Positions 62,601-64,000 of a stretch of 64,000 bases of DNA are shown here, piece by piece. The notes under the pieces are model-generated. The model did not search any database. It was not told where the DNA came from and saw nothing but the letters and a program-made list of their open reading frames with translations. The DNA is from Kitasatospora sp. MAA19 (GTDB taxonomy: Bacteria > Actinomycetota > Actinomycetes > Streptomycetales > Streptomycetaceae): positions 434,001-498,000 of the forward strand of contig NZ_JARXYZ010000002.1 in assembly GCF_029894125.1 (NCBI RefSeq), in the 5' to 3' direction. The position numbers were made by a program, and so were the translations under genes. Every line of letters starts with the position of its first letter. Positions within the stretch are counted from its first letter, which is position 1.

Positions 62601-64000
62601 GCCGTCGGCCCGGTTGTAGTGGATGACGGCGGTGCCGGCGGGCGGTGTGCCGGCCGGGCCCGGGTCGGCGGTGCGCACGGTCGGGTCGCCCTGCTTCAGC
62701 CAGACCTCCCCGGCGGCGCCGACGTCGAGGTGGCGGTCGGCGTCCACGTCCTTGACGCCGTTCTTCTCGACGATGAACCCGACGTCCGAGGCGCCGGGCT
62801 TGAGCTTCACGTACGCGAAGGCGCCGTACGCGTCCCGCCCGGTGAAGGCGTGCCCGGCCGGCCACTGGGTGGCCTCGCCGTCGGCGAGGTCGCCCCAGGC
62901 GTAGAGGTTCCAGCCGTCGTAGTCGCCGTCCGGCCGGTTGTAGTGGACGACGGCGTACGGGCGGGCGCCGGCCGTGGGCACCGGCTTGGGCGCGGGGGCG
63001 CCGGTGGTGAAGCTCGCGGTGGCGGAGCGCAGCCGGCCGCTGGAGTCCTGGACGACGGCCTTGTAGCGGACGACCGTGCCGGGGGCGGCGGCGCTCAGGT
63101 CCTGGGTCACGGCGAAGAGTCGTCGGCCGTCGGGGCCGGAGGTGCCGGTGTCGGCGGTGCCCAGGGTCTGCCAGGGCCCGTTGCCGATCTGGGCGGCGAA
63201 GCTGACCCGGTCGAAGCCGCCGCCGTCCGCCGCGGCGCCGACGGTGACGGTGCCGCTCGCACCGTCCGCCGGCGGCCGCACCGCGAGCTGCGGCGCCGCC
63301 GTGGTGGGCGCCGGCTTGGCACCGGCCTTGAACACCACCGAGGAGAGCGCCGGCACGGTGACGGTGACCTTGCGGTCGGCCCCGCTGGTCGCCCGCTCCC
63401 CCGCCGCCGGGTAGATCCGGTCGAAGGCCGCCCCGGCCGAGAAGGTGTCCAGGGTGACGGTCTTCGCCTCGGCGGCGTTGTTGACCGCCACCAGGTACTC
63501 GATCTGCTGCCCGGCGTCGATCCGGGAGAAGGCGTACACGCCCGCGCCGTCGGCGGCGTAGCGCTCGATCTGGGCGCCGTCGGCGAGCGCCGGGTTCTCC
63601 CGGCGCAGTTCGGCCAGCGCGGCGACGTCCTGGTAGAGCCCGCCGTCCTGTCCGTACCGGTCGGCCGGGCCGGGGGTGCCGCCGAGCACCCGGTCGCTGT
63701 TGTACGAGGGCGTCCTGGAGGCGAACATGTCCTGTCGGGCGTCCTGGTCGCCGCCCGCGCCGGTGAAGCCCTGCTCGTCGCCGTAGTACAGGACGGGCTG
63801 GCCCCGGGTGAGGAACTGCAGCTCGGTGCCGAGCCGGTCCTTCTTCAGCAGGGTGGCCTCGTCGGCACCCGGGTTGTCGGCGAGCAGGAAGGAGCCGAAC
63901 CGGCCCATGTCGTGGTTGCCGAGGAAGGTCGGCAGCTCGTACGCGTCGGTGTCGGCGGTGGTGTAGCGGTAGTCCTGGGCGTAGACGTCGGAGAGGTTCC
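59661..64000 (-). CDS. Secreted amylopullulanase (alpha-amylase plus pullulanase GH13), N-terminal part missing
   Basis: The frame is open from the right edge to the stop at 59661, more than 1440 residues. The visible N-terminal part is the end of a first GH13 domain ([16 protein letters not shown] near the edge, then [15 protein letters not shown]). Next come a beta-sandwich region and two tandem CBM41-like pullulanase-associated domains ([20 protein letters not shown] and [20 protein letters not shown]). A pullulanase N-terminal region and CBM48 follow. A second GH13 catalytic domain then shows [26 protein letters not shown] (nucleophile Asp), [10 protein letters not shown] and [15 protein letters not shown]. 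The protein is probably exported and cleaves both alpha-1,4 and alpha-1,6 links in starch or pullulan. A terminator follows. Confidence 0.93.
   Translation of the reverse strand, partial: [1445 protein letters not shown]

Noticed and set aside
1..64000. tRNA, rRNA, insertion sequence or prophage
   Set aside because: No cloverleaf, rRNA, transposase, integrase or attachment repeat was recognised by eye; a dedicated search could still find small RNAs.

Overview
The window is a high-GC actinobacterial chromosome segment, almost certainly from a streptomycete (Streptomyces or Kitasatospora). Third-codon GC is very high, GTG starts are common, and gene content and order match the well-known Streptomyces core block: ctaC-ctaD-ctaF, an adenosine kinase, erpA, nadA, pspA, cobU-cobT-cobS, pepA, lpdA-sucB, lipB-lipA, glnA and then secreted amylases. 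The synteny statement is from memory of Streptomyces coelicolor, not from a search. There is no rRNA, tRNA, CRISPR array, insertion sequence or prophage.

Layout. 1-4.1 kb (minus): the end of the aa3 oxidase operon, with a secreted L,D-transpeptidase lipoprotein cut by the left edge. 4.4-13.4 kb: sulfur, Fe-S and NAD genes (cysteine desulfurase-TusA fusion, ribokinase-family kinase, erpA, quinolinate synthase) plus a PLP decarboxylase with an AsnC/Lrp regulator. 13.5-16.7 kb: PspA membrane-stress pair, a DUF3043 membrane protein and a methyltransferase. 16.8-19.4 kb: late cobalamin assembly. 19.6-24.7 kb: leucyl aminopeptidase, then lpdA and sucB. 24.9-31.5 kb: accessory enzymes and a cation/proton antiporter. 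31.7-38.6 kb: an NsdA-like regulator, then 3-hydroxybutyrate dehydrogenase, an MHS transporter and a GAF/PucR regulator. 38.7-40.7 kb: lipB-lipA. 41.3-44.2 kb: DUF4191, RDD and glnA with a clear GlnR operator. 44.2-54.6 kb: a patchwork of single genes (phosphatase, P450, ArsC-like, PPOX, DUF1697, FHA, DUF6891, hemerythrin, esterase, SDR). 54.7-64 kb (minus): a secreted degradation block of alpha-amylase, M4 metallopeptidase and a giant amylopullulanase running off the right edge.

Links between genes. The lipoyl genes (lipB, lipA) make the cofactor used by SucB and re-oxidised by LpdA. ErpA and the desulfurase supply Fe-S clusters for enzymes such as NadA and LipA. The amylase and amylopullulanase form one extracellular starch-degrading set.

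Most interesting signals. Three leaderless promoters between 48.3 and 50.0 kb share a TTGTCRGTG-N8-xAnnnT architecture, which matches the PafBC (RecA-NDp) DNA-damage promoter, and two of them face each other as near mirror images. About a dozen genes appear leaderless, with a -10 hexamer 6-7 nt from the start codon. A 15-codon leaderless leader peptide overlaps the antiporter start. Many intergenic gaps carry short tandem arrays (units of 11 to 33 bp). A long stem-loop at 8.1 kb has FadR-type palindromes in its arms. A block of G and C homopolymers near 34.8-35.0 kb looks like a sequencing or assembly artefact.
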